From positions 2,739,231-2,803,230 of the forward strand of contig NC_066844.1 in assembly GCF_001640805.2 (NCBI RefSeq): a DNA stretch of 64,000 nt, in the 5' to 3' direction. This DNA comes from Lates calcarifer. Taxonomy: Eukaryota > Chordata > Actinopteri > Centropomidae. The notes below the pieces were generated by a model. It saw only the letters and a program-made list of their open reading frames with translations. It did not search any database and was not told the origin of the DNA. Positions 46,681-59,009 of this stretch are shown here, one piece after another (within the stretch, counting starts at the first letter, position 1; every line of letters begins with the position of its first letter). A program made the position numbers and the translations under genes.

Positions 46681-49600
46681 GACGACCTATGGACTCTTTT
46701 TTCATGTTTATATGACAGCAGAGGTGAAATCACATGTTTTTGTTTTTTTTTTATCTCACTATAAGGATATATTGCCCAAGCTGTGTGCTAGCTGTAATCC
46801 AGATTTTTTTCTTTTATCTTCCACTGAATTGTTTTTGTCTATCACATGATGTGGAAACTCACTTTCTGTATTTTCCAAAATTAGATGACTCTTTCATTGA
46901 ACAAGAAAACAGATTTTAACTGGAGCAAATAAGTCAGCTGTTATTTTCACAAACACAAACTATGACAAGATATTGTGAACTGAACTTAGCTTCACAACAA
47001 CATCCACGTTATGGCAGCCCTCAGAGGTCGACATGTCCCTCTGATCAGATGTGATTTTTAAGAGAGGAGGAGTGTGAGGGCAAGCTGAAGGATATGAGCT
47101 AACAGATGGTTGGCATGGAAACAAGAGCCCAGGGAGACTCTGCAAACTACTCCTGACAGACAAGATCTGTGGGCTGACAGCCTGGATAATACTGACACAC
47201 AGATGGGATAAGAGGCAGAACACAGTGTTGATGTTTTGTGATTATCCCGCAGCAATTAGAACAATTTGTTGTGTGTCTGTGATCATTGTTGTATAAGAGA
47301 TCCTTTCAAAAATGTGCACTCAACAGTCTGAGGATAAAAAATGTCTTACTGTGAAAAAATAACAGTATAACCAAGTTAACCAAAGTTTGCTGAGCGTAAC
47401 CTACAACCTGAGTATTAATCAGACAAGCCTGTGACCCTTAAGTTGCTTGTTTAAATCCTGAACAATCTGGGCAGGAAATGTTTCCTTCATCCCTCAGTAG
47501 CACCATGCAGATCACACTCACTGTATTTGTTGCCTAGGTTGAGCCTCTCAATAGTCACAGCAGTAGGAGTTCCTCTAAGCCTGTGTACTGCCTTGAAAAA
47601 CTCCACAAATCTAATCAAATAGCTTAGAGATATTTAAGGTTGGGCAGAGTCAAGTCATAACCAAGTCGGCAAAGCAGGCAACTGCAGGCAGCTGCCTGGG
47701 GCCCTTGAGGCCCCAAAAGGCCCTTAAAGCCCCAGGTTCACTGTGTGTCTGTGCTTGTTGTTATTTGAATGGAAAATTTGTTGAACATACAATGAGTTTT
47801 ACATTGCCTCAGCACAACCAAACAGGTCAACCCATGATGAATAGTCTTCATCTGTCCCATCTTTTATTTATTCCATGATCTATAGTGGGGAACCAACACG
47901 TGTATATTTCTCCTCTAAACCTCAGCATCCAGTTAACACTCTTTCCACTGATTATGAATTTAGCTGAAGGCAAAAAATAATAAAAAAAATCTCTCCTCAT
48001 AACAAATCTTGCCCCACAAACATTAAATTCTGACTTTGTCTTCAGTATAAAAAGTAATGCAGTTGTTTATGTAACCATCCATGGTTACAGTGTAAACAGG
48101 AACTGCTAGTAGCTAACGCAGCATGACCTTTCATGGTGCTGATTTTCCAACGTGTAAATAACTTAAGGCAAAAGTAGCAGAGCTCAGGAACAGCCTACAG
48201 CCAACTTTCTGACTCCATGGCAACTTCTTTAATTTCTGTTTGTATCATCAAAACATGAAGAGAACAGTTGTCATGAAAGTCAGTATTCATCAGAAACAGA
48301 AATATGAAAAGATCAGTAAGTAAAAAGCATTACAGATGTCTTCTGACAGTACTAAGGCATAAACAGTCACATCAACACTCTCCTCTAGGTGTATATACAG
48401 TATAGTTTTTTCTTTTAAAAGAACATGTATTGTACAACTGACATAATGGCATTTTCGAGTAGCTTTTCTCATCCTGAAAATTATGATACATGCCCACGCC
48501 CACCTGAGCATGTAAGTAAAGGAGCATGAGAATAAAGTAAAAACAGCCGAGCTCCAGAGTGTCAAATAAACTCTCCTACATGAACATTTTGTTTGAAGTT
48601 TAATCAAAAGGAGACTCAGACAGGGACTCTATTATTCATGAGAGTTGACATGCAAGCGATCAACTGCATCAGTCATTTAGTTAGTTTGAGTTTGGTTCAA
48701 GCACTCATTGAGTATGTATGGACGTTTCCCTCCCTGCCCCAGTGGATGGCAGCCACTGGCATGACCACTATATCTAACTGTAACTGTAAGCTCTTAAGTC
48801 ATCCCAGCAGCTCAGCTCTCTGTCCCACTGTCCCATTAATAGAGGCTGAGTCACAGCCTGGAGCATCGCTTTCAGCTATAGATAGATGAGGAACAGTCAG
48901 AGAGAGGCAGCTGCACACAAGAGCTCTTACAGTAGAGAGAAGAAGACTCTGGGTGTGTGTGTGTGTGTGTGTGTGTCACAGCTTTACAGTAAGGACAGTA
49001 AGGCAAAGAGGGCTGCATGTAAAATCTCAGAAATTGTTTATATTTCAGTCACCTTATAAGAGAGCTGTTTGGTCTAATAATATAAATGATTAAACTGCTA
49101 TGTTTACTGCACTACAGAAGATTTGTAATGATGTATTTCAGTTCATTTATGATTCATTGTTGCTTTTTAGTTCTAGTCCAGTTTATGTTCACGCTGAATT
49201 ATTATTGCTTATTATTGAATTAAGAAAAGTAAACATGGAGTCACCTGGACCAACTGTTAACTCAGCCGTTTGACAGCTTTGTTGACTCCATCCTGCATCA
49301 TCAGTGCAACTGGGAAAACAGTTTCCAGGGAATTACAGTCCGTCATGAAGCATATTTCTGTCCCCTATGTTCATATTTATCCTCTCAGGTGTCACAAAGA
49401 CCTCACAAAGGGATGACTGATCATAGGCATCATTAGCCAACACTTCAACTGAACCTTGTAAATTATGAATAGTAACAATCTGGTAGGAACGGGGCTGATT
49501 TTTGTATCATCTACCTGGAATAGTTACTTGGTGGTAGCTACATTTCGCTCATTTCTGTTGGTAAACTGCTGAACTAGACAGAACAGGACACATACAGCAA

Positions 49601-50082
49601 CACATCTCTGTTTTAACTCCTTTAAATTTTTCAGTTTATCAGGAAAAATCATGTGGCAATATGCAAAAATATCCAATGCTTTGTTAACAATTCATGATCA
49701 GCAGAACAATTTATCATTTCAATTCATACTAAAATCACTTATCTACTAAAACAAGTCCTGTGATTCGTCCCTTTTGCACACACAACAAACACAACACACC
49801 AGAGTCCACTTGAAAATGGATTGCGACCCATTTATCCAGGCAGTCTTTATCAGAGTTTGACAAACTTTTTGCCAAACAGGCAAACACACCTTAATTTGTT
49901 TGAACCCAACTAAACAGGTTACAACAAAATCTGGCTAAATGTGTTTCTCTAATTTAATTGTTACATCACACCATTGTTCAGTCTGTCAACATGTTTTCCA
50001 GCACTATGCTTATTGTTGTTCCATCACATTAGGATACTCACTGATAGTCACGTAGCCTGCAGTGTTTCTGGTATGCTGCTTC

Positions 50083-50109
50083 TGGAAAAAAAAAAAAAAA
50101 AAAAAAAAA
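50083..50109. repeat. A27 tract
   Basis: Uninterrupted run of A. No clear retroelement body was recognised upstream. Confidence 0.9.
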
Positions 50110-50461
50110 CCCTCTACTGCAGCTATCCTTCACAGGAGAGTGTGTCTCCCTCCACTACACACAGCAGTAATATAGTCCATGAATATCCCCAATTATAGTC
50201 CCTGCAAACACTCAAGTCTCATTTGAGAACATGAGTTTTAATTAGCATATTCAGCTTGTAGAAGTAGCTATCTAGAAAGTATTTTCATAAGGTTCATGGA
50301 ATTTTGTTACATGATGGTACAGATAAATGGCTGCAGGAGGAAGGAGTCAGGAAGATAAAAGTCGAGGTAGATTTCAGTCATTCCAAGCCTGTCCTTCCAG
50401 TCCCCACACCTGATACAAGAGGGCAAAGTAGAAGTAATGTGGGTTTTGATTCATAGTTCAG

Positions 50462-50508
50462 CAGTAGTCTACAGTTCATTGAACAGTTCACTGAACAGTA
50501 GACTACTG
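50462..50508. repeat. imperfect 47-bp palindrome
   Basis: Two 23-base arms around a single base, with two mismatches. Outer arms CAGTAGTCTAC and GTAGACTACTG match exactly. Confidence 0.85.
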
Positions 50509-51960
50509 ATTCTACTGAAATTATGTTACTGAAAAGGAGAAAATTACTTCACCTGTCTTAAACTTCCTTAAACTCGTCTTTTCAATCTCCACTGGCATAA
50601 GGAACATGTAGGAGAAAACACAAGCAGCCCCAACCGACCAATCACAGTCCCCATGGTATCTCCTTAGCCACTGCCATGTTACATTTTTTAAGGAGCTGCA
50701 CATCATACAGCATAACCCACGGTTAAGCTACAGCAGCTTTGTGTGTAGCTTACATAGATGCAACTATGAATCACCTAGGATGTTAGCATCAAAGGTACCA
50801 TGTGGAGTTTTATCACAGCTATGTTTACATTCAGTTTTAGATGTACAACTGACTAAAAATGTTATATATCTCTTATATACATTTGCCAAATCACTTTTAA
50901 AGTAGAGCTATTTTTGAGTTTTGCTGTTGTTGTATAGTCAATGTTAGCATCAATGGCTCAGCCTAAAAGAAGTGAGTTCAACATCAAACTTCATTCATTC
51001 ACTGGCAAAGCTGTCACTTGCAGTGCATAGCAACAGAAATGTGTTGTTTCTATTTCTAGGCTATCACTTATTTTCCTCTACTGAAGTCTCTCTACTCTCT
51101 ACTGGACACTCTTAAACTTGATCCTTACTGACTTAATCTACTTTTGGGTCCTGGGTAAAGCAAGAGTGCAGGAACTACTTCATCTGTGTAACTCAGTCCA
51201 CTTTAATGGCCACTTAAACCGTAGGACAACAGAACACTCTACCCAAACGTGACATATCACCTTACTACGTACTCTCTCAGCCTTTACCATCACTAACCTT
51301 ACAAGCAAGGTGCACAATATTATATAGTTCCTGATCCAAACTGAGGAACAGAATACAATATATATATGGCACTGTTGTTACCATTCATTAAATTATACAC
51401 ATTTTCTAAACAAACTTAAAATGATGAGGTAATCTACAAAATAAATCTCTCATAATAAATCTCATCCTACATTAGCATATGCTAACCAGCTAGCCCCAAC
51501 CTGTTTCATCACTTTCCGATAGAAACTCACAGTAGCGTCCAGTCTGAACTGAAGAGCAAGGAACTACATTCAGTGGCAGAGATAACTTACAAATAACCTC
51601 TTTGAAATTTGAAAATGTGCATCGTTTACACCGTGGTAAAAACTGACCAGAGTTTTGCCAGTTTTTGTCAGTACACATTCACATTACTGCTCCTTGCAGG
51701 TAGTAGAAATTATTTCACCAGCATGTTTGCACAAATAATCTGTACATCCTCCTGTGCATGCTAGTAGAGCACAAGATAGGAATAAAAAGGGAACATACAT
51801 GTCTCCTTCTGCTCCTTGATGCAAGCTTTGCATACAGACATCAAATGAGAGATAAAGAAACTTAAGAAAAGAACAGGTTGCAGTCAATCTCATTGTGTCA
51901 TGACCTGTTTGCTTGCTCCCTTATTTTGTAATAATCATTCCTGTATCATGTGCTGTTTCT

Positions 51961-52110
51961 AGAGGGAGAGGGAGAGAAGAATTGGGGAGTAGAAGTTAGG
52001 AGAGAAAGAGAGACAGGTTAGGGAGGAAGAAAAGAGGGAAGGAGATAGGGAGCCAGATGAGGAGGGAGGAGACAGGAAGGAAAGGAAAGAAGGGAGGAAG
52101 GAGGGAAATA
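51961..52110. repeat. purine-rich (GGA/GAAA) tract of about 150 bp
   Basis: Strong A/G bias on the plus strand with few pyrimidine interruptions; capable of triplex formation in principle. Confidence 0.7.
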
Positions 52111-55100
52111 CTTATCTTGATCAGTTGGGTGTGGTTGGATGAAAGTGTTGAAAGAAGGGAGTGCATATTACTGTAAGGAAACTGCTGTAATGGGGAGTTT
52201 GAGGAAAAGCTGCCAAAATGCTGTTCTTATTGCTGAGACCAGCAATCATGATGAGACTTGTGTAAAGAAAACAAGTGTGGTGTTTTTGCACTTTCTCATC
52301 TCGAGGTCATGGAACTGTTCTGTTATGCAGGAAAGATGGAGAACAAGAGTGAAGTGAGTCCCAAACAATAAATCCCCTCCTTATCAAGTTAATTCTGTCT
52401 GCAACTGAGTCCTAAAAATCTTATTTTATCAAAACCAGTGAAAATATTTGACAGTGCCATAAGCATATTTAGTTTGTTTGTTCAGCTGTGGTTATTCGTG
52501 AAAAAGAAATTATGTTTTACACAAGAGTTCAATCACAAAAAGGTAGTCATCAGTCAAATATCAAAACAAATACCAGGACGTTTATCATAATGGTGCTTTT
52601 AATTACATAATGGTCCCACTGCTGCTTTAAAATATGCAGTGTAAGTTTTGTAAGTCAATCTGTTGCCAAATTCCCAAGTATTTACTCATACTGCTTGACT
52701 GTAGCTATAAGAGCATCACAGCTCTGTGCTTCTGTAAAAGCAGCTGGAGCTTTAAATTCATGCTAGAGGCCTGGAGCTCGTCAAAAGCAGACTGTAATCT
52801 GGACAGGCCAAGGTTTCTAGTAATGCCAAGGGAAAAGGAAATCAACTTACATTAGAAATGCATTAGAATGAAAAGAATGACAGTTGAGTTTGGAAAATAC
52901 TTGTGAATGTGCACTGGAAAGATGCTGGAATATTCCAACAAGGCCTGCAAATTAAATGAGATTAGTCATTGTTTATAACTGCACTCTGCACTCTGAACAA
53001 AAATGTTTTCTGATATGATGCTACAATCAGTAGAATGACATAGTTTGCCAGTGAATTCTAAAACTATCATAAATGAATAAATAAAAACTGTTTCACGATC
53101 TGACACCATTATGGTTAGGGTTTAGACAGGGTTAGGAAAAGATTATATTAACTTTTTTGTTGTTAACTACTGGATAGTTCTGACTCCTCAGTCCTTTAAA
53201 AATATGACAGTGAAACAAACGTTGGGAAAAATCAGTTTCTGGTTTTAAATGTTCACAATGTATAGACACATATAACATGTAATGAGAGCATGCAGGGTGT
53301 ATTTAAACTGTTTGAATGGCTCACAAGCCAAAAGGTTAGGAATCACTGTGTTTCTGTTTTCTTCCGTCTTTTGTTTGTCACTAGAACTTTAGTAAAAAGC
53401 TAAAGTACTGTATGTTTGTGGAGTTTTATAAATAGAAAAATCTTTGCAGGTTTATCATGCACTCAAAACTTGTGTTGTAAGAAACCTGAACGTTGAAAAC
53501 GACGTTATCATGACTGATTTACTCTGATCTGTGTTGTAGAAGGAAAGGATGTTTGATTACAAGATGAACGTTACCGGATCATTTTAACCTCTAGTGTTAA
53601 TGTAAATCATATCTGGCTACAATCAGAGATATGTTAGTGATGCATGTTGGTGGGACGTGTTAAGAGCTGCTGGAAGGAGGAGGAGAGAGGAGAGCTGAGC
53701 CCTGACCATAAATCTACCACTCTCCACCCCACCTGCCACTCCCCACTGTGTGTCACTGTGTGCTGGATGCTTGTCATGCTCTCTGCGTGCTACCGGAGAC
53801 AAATCTAGCTGAGAATGCCGTCGTGTCTCGGGTGCAGTTCCAGCACCACATTATTTTCCATCCACACATTCCTTGAAGCAGTGGGAGCAGAGCAAAGCTG
53901 CCCCCACTGCTGCTGTCACGGAAAGTGCGCTTAAGACATACTGACACTGACGTGCTCTGAGAAATACAATATTACAAATGTCAATGAATGATGTTGACCT
54001 GTATTTTATACTGAAGCAATTTATTATTTTGATTATCATTTTCCTTTATCCAATTGTCTTTCTTTGATTTTCCCCAATGCCTATTTATTTGTTTTACAAA
54101 TTTCATTTTGTAATAAAATGAGGGAGATCATATTTACTTATACAAAGTTATTAAACAAATTTTGCCCAGAAAAAAAAGTTATTTTAAGAGGCTGTCAGAG
54201 CTCTTTCAGAGTCCCTCTGATCCTGGGAACATTTTGTACAAATGAGTAACCATGCTCATAGGCAGTGCTGTATTCATGCCATCTCCTCAGGCTGTGTAAT
54301 AGTTTTTAGAGGCTTGGTGACGTAAAACAATCGTAAGAAAGAAAAGTCAAGACTTGTAATGTAAATGTAATTTCCTGTATTGCAGGTCCTGACCCATTTG
54401 GTAAACCCTGATGTAAATGATGCATAAAATAATTCTGATGACAAACCAGTAGTTTTTGTCAAATCTGACCTTCTCTGATTTTAGTGCAAAGAGCAGCATC
54501 TCTTCAACTGAGCTTACAGTTGGAGTTCTGTGTGACAACAGTCACACGATGTTCCTCAGTCTTAAAAGTCCCCCCTCCCACTGAACGAGGCTTCACACTG
54601 CAAATGCTGAGGTTTGCAGCACTGGTTCGAAACTAATTGGAATGAATAAAAGATTTAATGCCACAGCAGAGGGGCTGTGATAAATTGGACTTGTTTTTGA
54701 GCAATTTGGTCTTCAAGATGCCCGTTACTGTTTTTTCTCAGTGAAAAACATTTTATTCTACAGTTTGATCTTTGCTGGATTTAATTACTAGTGTGTATAA
54801 AAGATACACATCTGTGTCAGCCTTTTCAAGCATGTGGGACATCTCACCATCACAGTATCACAGGTGCTGTTGATGCAAATTTACAGTCCAAACCACCTCA
54901 TATAAAACAACCTGACCACCACAGATGCATGTGACTGATAAAGCAGAGGTGAGAGAGCAACCTTCACAACCTTTGACTCACTATCCAACATGCTGTATTG
55001 CAGGTTAGAGATAATGCATCTCTGGGACACAACATGGACAGAAAAGTGAAGACAGGGAAACACAGCAGATTACTTCCTTCCTAATTTTATTCAAACTTCT

Positions 55101-56029
55101 GAAAAATATATATGTATATTCAGGCTGTCTGGATATTAAGAATGGAGTTGTTGGATTTTGGTCATTTAATTGAATTACAGAGCCAAATGAAATGGACTTT
55201 AAGCGTTCTACAAACAACATTTCAGGACATCTTCAGAAACTTTTTAAAAGTTAAAAATTTGAAACACACTTTGTTTGATTTGTTTATTTGTTTATCCAGC
55301 TTGTTTTTCTTTGTTTTAGTGAACGTAATGGAACATTCTTTCACTGTTTAAAGGAAGCTTCTCCAGCTCCCTGTATTAGAATTTGAAAGAAGAAGTGAGG
55401 AAAAAGACAAAGAGACTAGCTCATTGAACAGTGTACTGAATAATACATAATCATGACTGTCTACATTTTCTGTGGTGGTCTCAGTGGAATCATTGGGAAT
55501 GCCATGAATGACACACACGCTCTTGTACGTGTTGCACTTTCCCTGTGATCTGAGCCTATTTTAGGAATCAGCAGACCAGAAGCTGACTGGAAGCTTATCT
55601 GATTACTCACTGTAATGTAAATATTACAGTGTGATTGCAAGATAAGCGTCTGGTCACCTCACACCGTCCTCTGTCACAGGCAGAGAGGTGAGACAGGACT
55701 CTATGATGTCATGCTGAACTGTATGTTTTACCAACATCAGAATGAAAAGACATGCAAACAGAGGTCACTCTGCCTGAGACCTGGATTACCTAGATTTTTT
55801 GAATATTAGTGAGTACTAGTGCAGTGCCAGTCTGATGAGGATGGTGGCTTCACCTGGGTTAATCCAGCTTGCAGCTTGTTACTGCTGGAGTTGGCTGATG
55901 TTCTGATAAAGTCTGGCTGACGGTGTAGAAAGTGCCATCACAGCTAATAATTTCCGCCTTTCCTGACACACTGTGTATGCATTGTAAATTGTCCTGCACT
56001 GCCCTCATAATGTACTTCCACCACTTTTT

Positions 56030-56200
56030 TTTAAGGTCAAGCAAAATATAGAAAAGTGATGTGTTAAGCTTTATTGAGAACTGCTCATCCACAAAACTTC
56101 ACTGTTGACACAGAACTTCCTTGGGGAAATTTGGAGTCTATTGGATGAGCAGTTGTTGAGAAAATAGACGGACAGACAAAAATGTTTTCATTCTAGGTAG
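56030..56200 (+). repeat. dispersed repeat ending GACGGACAGACAAA
   Basis: The stretch GAGAACTGCTCATCC...GGATGAGCAGTTGTTGAG contains a near inverted repeat (ACTGCTCATCC / GGATGAGCAGT) and ends in the AGACGGACAGACAAA motif common at the end of animal interspersed repeats. Confidence 0.5.
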
Positions 56201-56271
56201 ATAACCTGAAGACAAAGTTCCCTGTGGTTTAGCAAAGTGACATAGGAAAACAGTACATACACATACACCAG

Positions 56272-57389
56272 AGGCCTGTACTACGAAGGGAGTTTAACCT
56301 CCTCTGATTTAACTCGGGGTTATCAAGGAAAGTCGGGGTTGACGAACCCTGACTGCCTCGATCTGTGTCAAACGGTACTACAGTGGTTCAGATGTCCGTA
56401 ACTTGAGCCAGTGTTAATTTAATCAGGAGTTAGTGCGCGTGAACCATATCTCTCAGATGAAGAGCACACGTTAATTCTGTCGGTTTGTGAGTAATTTAAA
56501 GAGACTCTAACGACACAATGTAAAACAGCATCTGTCAACAAAGACAGGGAGACTTGTCACATGTTCTCTGGGTTCTTCATCTGTAATATGAGCTGTAAGG
56601 ACACGGAAAATATGTGATGATTTTTCGGATACTTGGGTTAAAGTCAACACGTGGGTCACATGTCTGAGAATGAGCTGTTACTGTTAATGATGTTCTGCCT
56701 GGAACACTCAGGCTGTTTATGTATGAATGTAATGCTGTTGTGTTCAGTATGAACTTCATGTTAACAGTATTTCAGCCTCAGTGGAAACTGAACCTGGATC
56801 AAATAGAAACCTTCTATAAAGTGCTACACATTCATATTTCCATCATTAATGCTGCATGTGTTGGTCTGTAGTCTACAGTTACAACAGCCTGTCGCCTTAT
56901 ATCGTCTTTCAGGACAATAATGCCCCCCCACCCCCATTTAAAGGATTATTGAAATCGATAATATGCAACACTAATGATGCTAAATTCTGCTGCTTGACTG
57001 TGAGAAAAAAATAAAAATTAAAATAATTGAAAGTGAAAATGGAAAATGCGGAGCATTAAAAACATCATTTATCTGTCCACATATCTCTATCATCCACTAC
57101 ATATCTTTAGACAACCCCCGTCAGTCGTTGTGCCAATATCGATTGGTTTGCTCCAACTGTGGGGCGGAGCTTAGGTAGAAGTAACACTGGTAACATCGAG
57201 TTAACCACGAACATAAACTGCTCGGAGCAGTTTAGAGATGTTTAGATTTAGTTTAGAGATGCAGCGTAAGTTACCATGGCAGCAGACCCCAGGTAAAACC
57301 TATCCACCTTTCGTAATACAGCTGACATCACTAAGTTACTCCTGAAGTTACCCTGATAAGCCAGTAACCTCGCTTCGTAGTATAGGCCT
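56272..57389. mobile_element. non-autonomous Harbinger-like DNA transposon (MITE), 1118 bp
   Basis: Ends AGGCCTGTACTACGAAG (left) and CTTCGTAGTATAGGCCT (right) are terminal inverted repeats with one mismatch over 17 bases, and partial similarity continues inward. A 3-bp direct repeat CAG flanks both sides (56269-56271 and 57390-57392). A CWG 3-bp duplication fits animal PIF/Harbinger insertion. The interior has no transposase or long reading frame, so the copy depends on a partner for movement. Confidence 0.8.
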
Positions 57390-57399
57390 CAGTTTAACA

Positions 57400-58065
57400 A
57401 GTTATCAAACAATGCACACCACAAGACAAGCCCATCTGGTGTCTTAATGTTAATATTTGATTTAATCTAGCCAAACCACAAAATGAGGTGTGTCTCTACA
57501 GGGCACAAACCAACTGTTCATAAGCTTGACAGAATCATAAGAAAGAATATATGTATTCAGTAATATTTCTGCCAACCCATGAGCGTTTGTAACTGAAACA
57601 AATGAGTGGAGAATGGTAAAGTGGATGATGCTGCTGGAGTGGTTTTTTGGAGTTCCCTAGCCCCAAGGGCCCCCTTAGAGCAGGTGAATCCAGGTGCAGG
57701 AAGGGGACAGGAATGAGGTAACAGATCATTTTTTATTTATTGCTATGGTGAAAATGGGGGAGCAGGCCTGTGGGAGCTTGGGCTGGTATAGCTGAGAACC
57801 AGGAACTAGGGCTGAAGCAGGGGTAGACAGTAGCAAGGGCCCTGACAGGGGCCAGAGTCAGAGCAGACAGGACGGTAACGAGGGTGGACAGCAGGATGAG
57901 TGTACAAGCAACAAGAACTGAACACTAAATAACAAAACTGGCTCAAAGCAACACTGACTAGCTGAGTCTTCAGTCTCCCAGAGTGGAACTGGCAGGGCTA
58001 AGTATTTATATGAATCTCCCAGGAGCAGTTTTAACAGCTCCTACAATACATTTTGGGTGGAGTAC
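57400..58065. repeat. probable interspersed repeat (GC-richer, CAGG-rich)
   Basis: The 57640-58060 part has CAGGTGAATCCAGGTGCAGG, a GCAGACAGGACGGTAACGAG block and GACTAGCTGAGTCTTCAGTC, which I recall from a repeat found in many fish introns. The limits and class are not resolved. Confidence 0.4.
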
Positions 58066-58614
58066 CGATTAATATTTTACCAATGTGCACACAGAGGCAA
58101 ACATCAAAATAACAAACAAGGTGAACATCAGTGTGAAGGTTAAATCACCACAGTGTTGCACCTATAAACATGCTAACACACAGACACACTAATCTGATAT
58201 CAAATTTAAGCAAAAGGAATGGTGCCAATGCAGGTGACAGTATATTTCCACAACAAGAATCTTTATTTGTCTTCATGAATTTGAGGAATCAAATGTATTT
58301 TAGCCACTCCAAAGTAACAAGAATAAAATGCTACTTGAAAATAAATGAAAACTGATCCACTCATGTCAAAAACAGGAGAAAAGTGTGTGTGAGTGTGAGT
58401 GTGAGTGATTACAGTGATTGTAGTAAGCCTCCACAGAGATATAGGTAAAGAAAATGTCCTGGAAAGAGGCAAAAACTACTTACTGAACTTTCTACTGAAA
58501 AGTCTTAAATATTGTTGCGATTTTGGGGATTTCAGACTAGACCCAGCACCATGTTCTTCCTACATCTGCTGACCTTACATTCGACACTGAGAGTATGTAT
58601 TTGGTGACAAGACA

Positions 58615-58885
58615 GCGCTTTGTGCTAACTGATAATGTCAGCATGCTGACATGATCGCAATTACAATGCTAACATGCAAATCTTAAGCAGGTATTCTGTT
58701 TAGCATGTTCACCATCTTAGTTTACTGTGCTAGCATGATAAGATTAGCTAATTAGCATTAAATTTTTACCTGATGGTGGTGCTGGATGAAAATTCAGCAC
58801 CACCAAAGTTACTAATTCATATGACTGTATTAACTTCAACAGCAGTTCATCCAGTAGTTGTCAAAAAAGTTTGCTCAAAATTACA
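58615..58885 (+). repeat. dispersed repeat family B, copy 2
   Basis: Contains TGTCAGCATGCTGACATG, TTCACCATCTTAGTTTAC, GCTAGCATGATAAG, GATGGTGGTGCTGGATGAAA and a final GTTCATCCAGTAGTTGTC. Shared blocks with 37280-37625 show the same family and orientation. Confidence 0.6.
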
Positions 58886-58963
58886 AATAGAAAACTCATG
58901 CTGGTGTTAGAGGAAAAGAAATAAACGCAAGTCTATGTAATTTCCTCCGTGTGTGTGTGTGTG

Positions 58964-59009
58964 TGTTAGTTAACCCAACACATGCACACGTGTGTTGGGT
59001 TAACTAACA
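58964..59009. repeat. perfect inverted repeat, 19-bp arms and 8-base loop
   Basis: Left arm TGTTAGTTAACCCAACACA (58964-58982), right arm TGTGTTGGGTTAACTAACA (58991-59009), separated by 8 bases. It directly follows a TG microsatellite. Confidence 0.95.

Larger units (their letters stand above)
45000..56030. other. large gene-free interval
   Basis: No exon I can support. It holds repeat copy 2 at 46391, hairpins at 46030 and 50462, a TG repeat (48954-48976), an A-run (50083-50109), a purine-rich tract (51961-52110) and a GC-richer short open frame at 53817-53936. Confidence 0.5.
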
